A DNA stretch of 64,000 nucleotides, from contig JBHJOC010000030.1 of NCBI GenBank assembly GCA_050330095.1, forward strand, positions 1 through 64,000, written 5' to 3'. The position numbers and the translations under genes are program-made. The notes under the pieces are model-generated. The model did not search any database, was not told the DNA's origin, and saw only the letters and a list, made by a program, of their open reading frames with translations. The stretch is from JBCBWG01 sp036804185 (GTDB lineage Bacteria > Pseudomonadota > Alphaproteobacteria > Rhizobiales > Hyphomicrobiaceae). Shown piece after piece: positions 62,759 to 64,000 of the stretch (the stretch's first letter is position 1; every line of letters starts with the position of its first letter).

Positions 62759-64000
62759 ATGTCCAGTGAGGCGTTCCCGCCAACAGCCAGTGTTGCCCTT
62801 GCTCCAGGTCTTGGGCATGCCGGCAAGGCTCTGCCCCATGATGGCCCCCGACCGTTCGACGTGGTCGCCAACCCGGTCGCGGTCGCCTATACTTGGGATG
62901 TCGTCTCGGATCGCGTCGAGTGGCAACCGTCTGCTGCAATGCTTCTCGGTCTTGAGGGGCGTGGCGCTCCAACGACAATGTCGGGATTCCGGAGCTTGAT
63001 CGTCGACGAGCACGTTCGACGGCACGCGGCTGCACTCGAGCTTAAGGACGACGCAGACGCGCCTCCGGGGGGTGTCGGCTACTGTAGCCGGTTCCGGTTC
63101 AGGCCGGGTGGACCCCGCACGCATCGGTTGGTCGAGATCGAGGATGTGGGCCGATATTGGGTTGGCTCGGATGGGCGTCCAGGTCTTGCGCGCGGTGTCA
63201 TGCGGGTGCTTGGAGAGCGCGCACCCTATGCGAGTGGTTTGGTTGCAAATGATTATGACCACCTGACAGGACAGCTCTCGCGGCCGGCGCTGACCGACGC
63301 CTTGACCGTCGCCATAGACCGCTGTGCGACCCAGGGCGAGCCAACGTCGTTCATGATCGCATCCATCACGAACCTTCACGGCCTCAATCAGGCGTTCGGG
63401 TTCGAGGCCGGCGACAGGGTCTTGTGTGAGGTTGGCCGGCGAATTCATGGGAAGCTTCGGTCCGGTGACACGCTCGGGCGGTATTCATCCAACAAGTTCG
63501 GCATCGTCCTGCGGGAGTGCGACAGCGATGCGATCCATGAAATCGCAGACCGCATCCTGCGCACGGTATGCGACACGCCGATCTCGGGACCGTTCGGATC
63601 GTTAGGCGCAATCGTGTCGATTGGCGGTGTGCTGATCGAACGGCGGGTCCGCAGCGTGCAGGCGTGCGTGCACCACGCACTGAGAGCCCTCGACGAGGCG
63701 CGCCGATCCCGCGGGCCACGCTTCTCGCTGTACGAGGTCAATAAGACGCCGGAGCTGCGGCGGATCGAGCAACTCGACATCGGTGAACGGGTCGCGAACG
63801 CGATCAGTGCAAATCGTCTCGATGTGGTCCTGCAACCAATCGTCGACGCAAAGACTCGCACGCCAGCGTTCTATGAAAGCCTGCTGCGACTGAACGAGCC
63901 CGGCGGCCACGATTTGCCGGCTGGGGTGTTCATCCCAGTGGCGGAACAGTTAGGACTTTCAGGACCCATCGATCGTGCCATGCTCGGGCGTGCCGTTCAC
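62759..64000 (+). CDS. PAS-GGDEF-EAL protein with degenerate GGDEF (cut by right edge)
   Basis: Open frame of 414 codons from the ATG at 62759 to the end, with no stop. I translated it by hand. N-terminal PAS-like region (about 30-145): VAYTWDVVSDRVEWQPSAAM and LARGVMRVLG. GGDEF fold (about 165-325): DYDHLTGQLSRPALTDALTV and RVLCEVGRRIHGKLRSGDTL, but the catalytic loop reads SSNKF (243-247) where GGDEF should be. An EAL domain begins about residue 350: DVVLQPIVDAKTRTPAFYES then LLRL, where Glu373 fills the E of E-x-L-x-R. So it probably cleaves or senses c-di-GMP rather than making it. The C-terminus lies beyond the window. Confidence 0.85.
   Translation, partial: MSSEAFPPTASVALAPGLGHAGKALPHDGPRPFDVVANPVAVAYTWDVVSDRVEWQPSAAMLLGLEGRGAPTTMSGFRSLIVDEHVRRHAAALELKDDADAPPGGVGYCSRFRFRPGGPRTHRLVEIEDVGRYWVGSDGRPGLARGVMRVLGERAPYASGLVANDYDHLTGQLSRPALTDALTVAIDRCATQGEPTSFMIASITNLHGLNQAFGFEAGDRVLCEVGRRIHGKLRSGDTLGRYSSNKFGIVLRECDSDAIHEIADRILRTVCDTPISGPFGSLGAIVSIGGVLIERRVRSVQACVHHALRALDEARRSRGPRFSLYEVNKTPELRRIEQLDIGERVANAISANRLDVVLQPIVDAKTRTPAFYESLLRLNEPGGHDLPAGVFIPVAEQLGLSGPIDRAMLGRAVH

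Noticed and set aside
62555..63448. Minus-strand frame of 297 codons
   Set aside because: It is antisense to the PAS-GGDEF-EAL gene, whose own frame has clear domains.

Overview
The window is 64 kb of GC-rich, gene-dense chromosome with no rRNA, tRNA, phage, integrase or transposase visible. The gene families suggest an alphaproteobacterium, most likely of the Hyphomicrobiales. These include a DUF2865 protein, PstC and PstA with long N-terminal extensions, an AtzG-like/amidase pair, MeaB, a malyl-CoA-lyase-like enzyme, citramalate synthase and several small L,D-transpeptidases. This assignment rests on family content only.

Layout. 0-9.4 kb: the 5' part of a YfhO-like membrane protein (runs off the left edge), a RibD C-terminal-domain reductase with a b561 cytochrome, a malyl-CoA-lyase-like enzyme, the NAD(P)HX repair enzyme, a tartrate/isopropylmalate-type dehydrogenase and an exported TPR protein. 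9.8-18.2 kb: photolyase, three L,D-transpeptidases, a crotonase and a dimethylformamidase large-subunit homologue. 18.5-26.2 kb: AtzG-like protein plus amidase, GNAT, DUF2865, CysS and CimA. 26.3-36.3 kb: a large exported TPR-CHAT protease-like protein, MeaB, HtpX, LOG and a coiled-coil LysM protein. 36.5-45.7 kb: Atm1-type ABC exporter, GlyQ, a 61-residue membrane protein, a GNAT/cupin (JmjC-like) pair, a 3-hydroxyisobutyrate-dehydrogenase-like enzyme, LrgAB and a HAD hydrolase. 45.8-51.6 kb: the phosphate regulon, with phoU divergent from pstSCAB, a good Pho box and a hairpin terminator between pstS and pstC. 52-62.3 kb: an accessory-looking block of orphan solute-binding proteins and two dynamin-type GTPases. 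From 62.8 kb: a PAS-GGDEF-EAL protein cut by the right edge.

The non-coding DNA is the other notable part. Seven copies of a roughly 100-160 bp, two-module palindromic repeat lie between genes in both orientations. One copy shows a paired base change in both arms of its stem. Two further hairpins, both ending in CTAGTGT-type termini, lie side by side at 18.2-18.35 kb.

The best candidate for an undescribed system is the 53.4-62.3 kb block. It combines a small dynamin-like GTPase, a TAXI plus SBP3-like fusion, a LysM plus SBP3-like protein, a one-TM protein with a C-terminal helical repeat and a 760-residue dynamin-like GTPase, with no transporter permease nearby. That these genes work together is inference from proximity and shared domains; they alternate strands and are not an operon.
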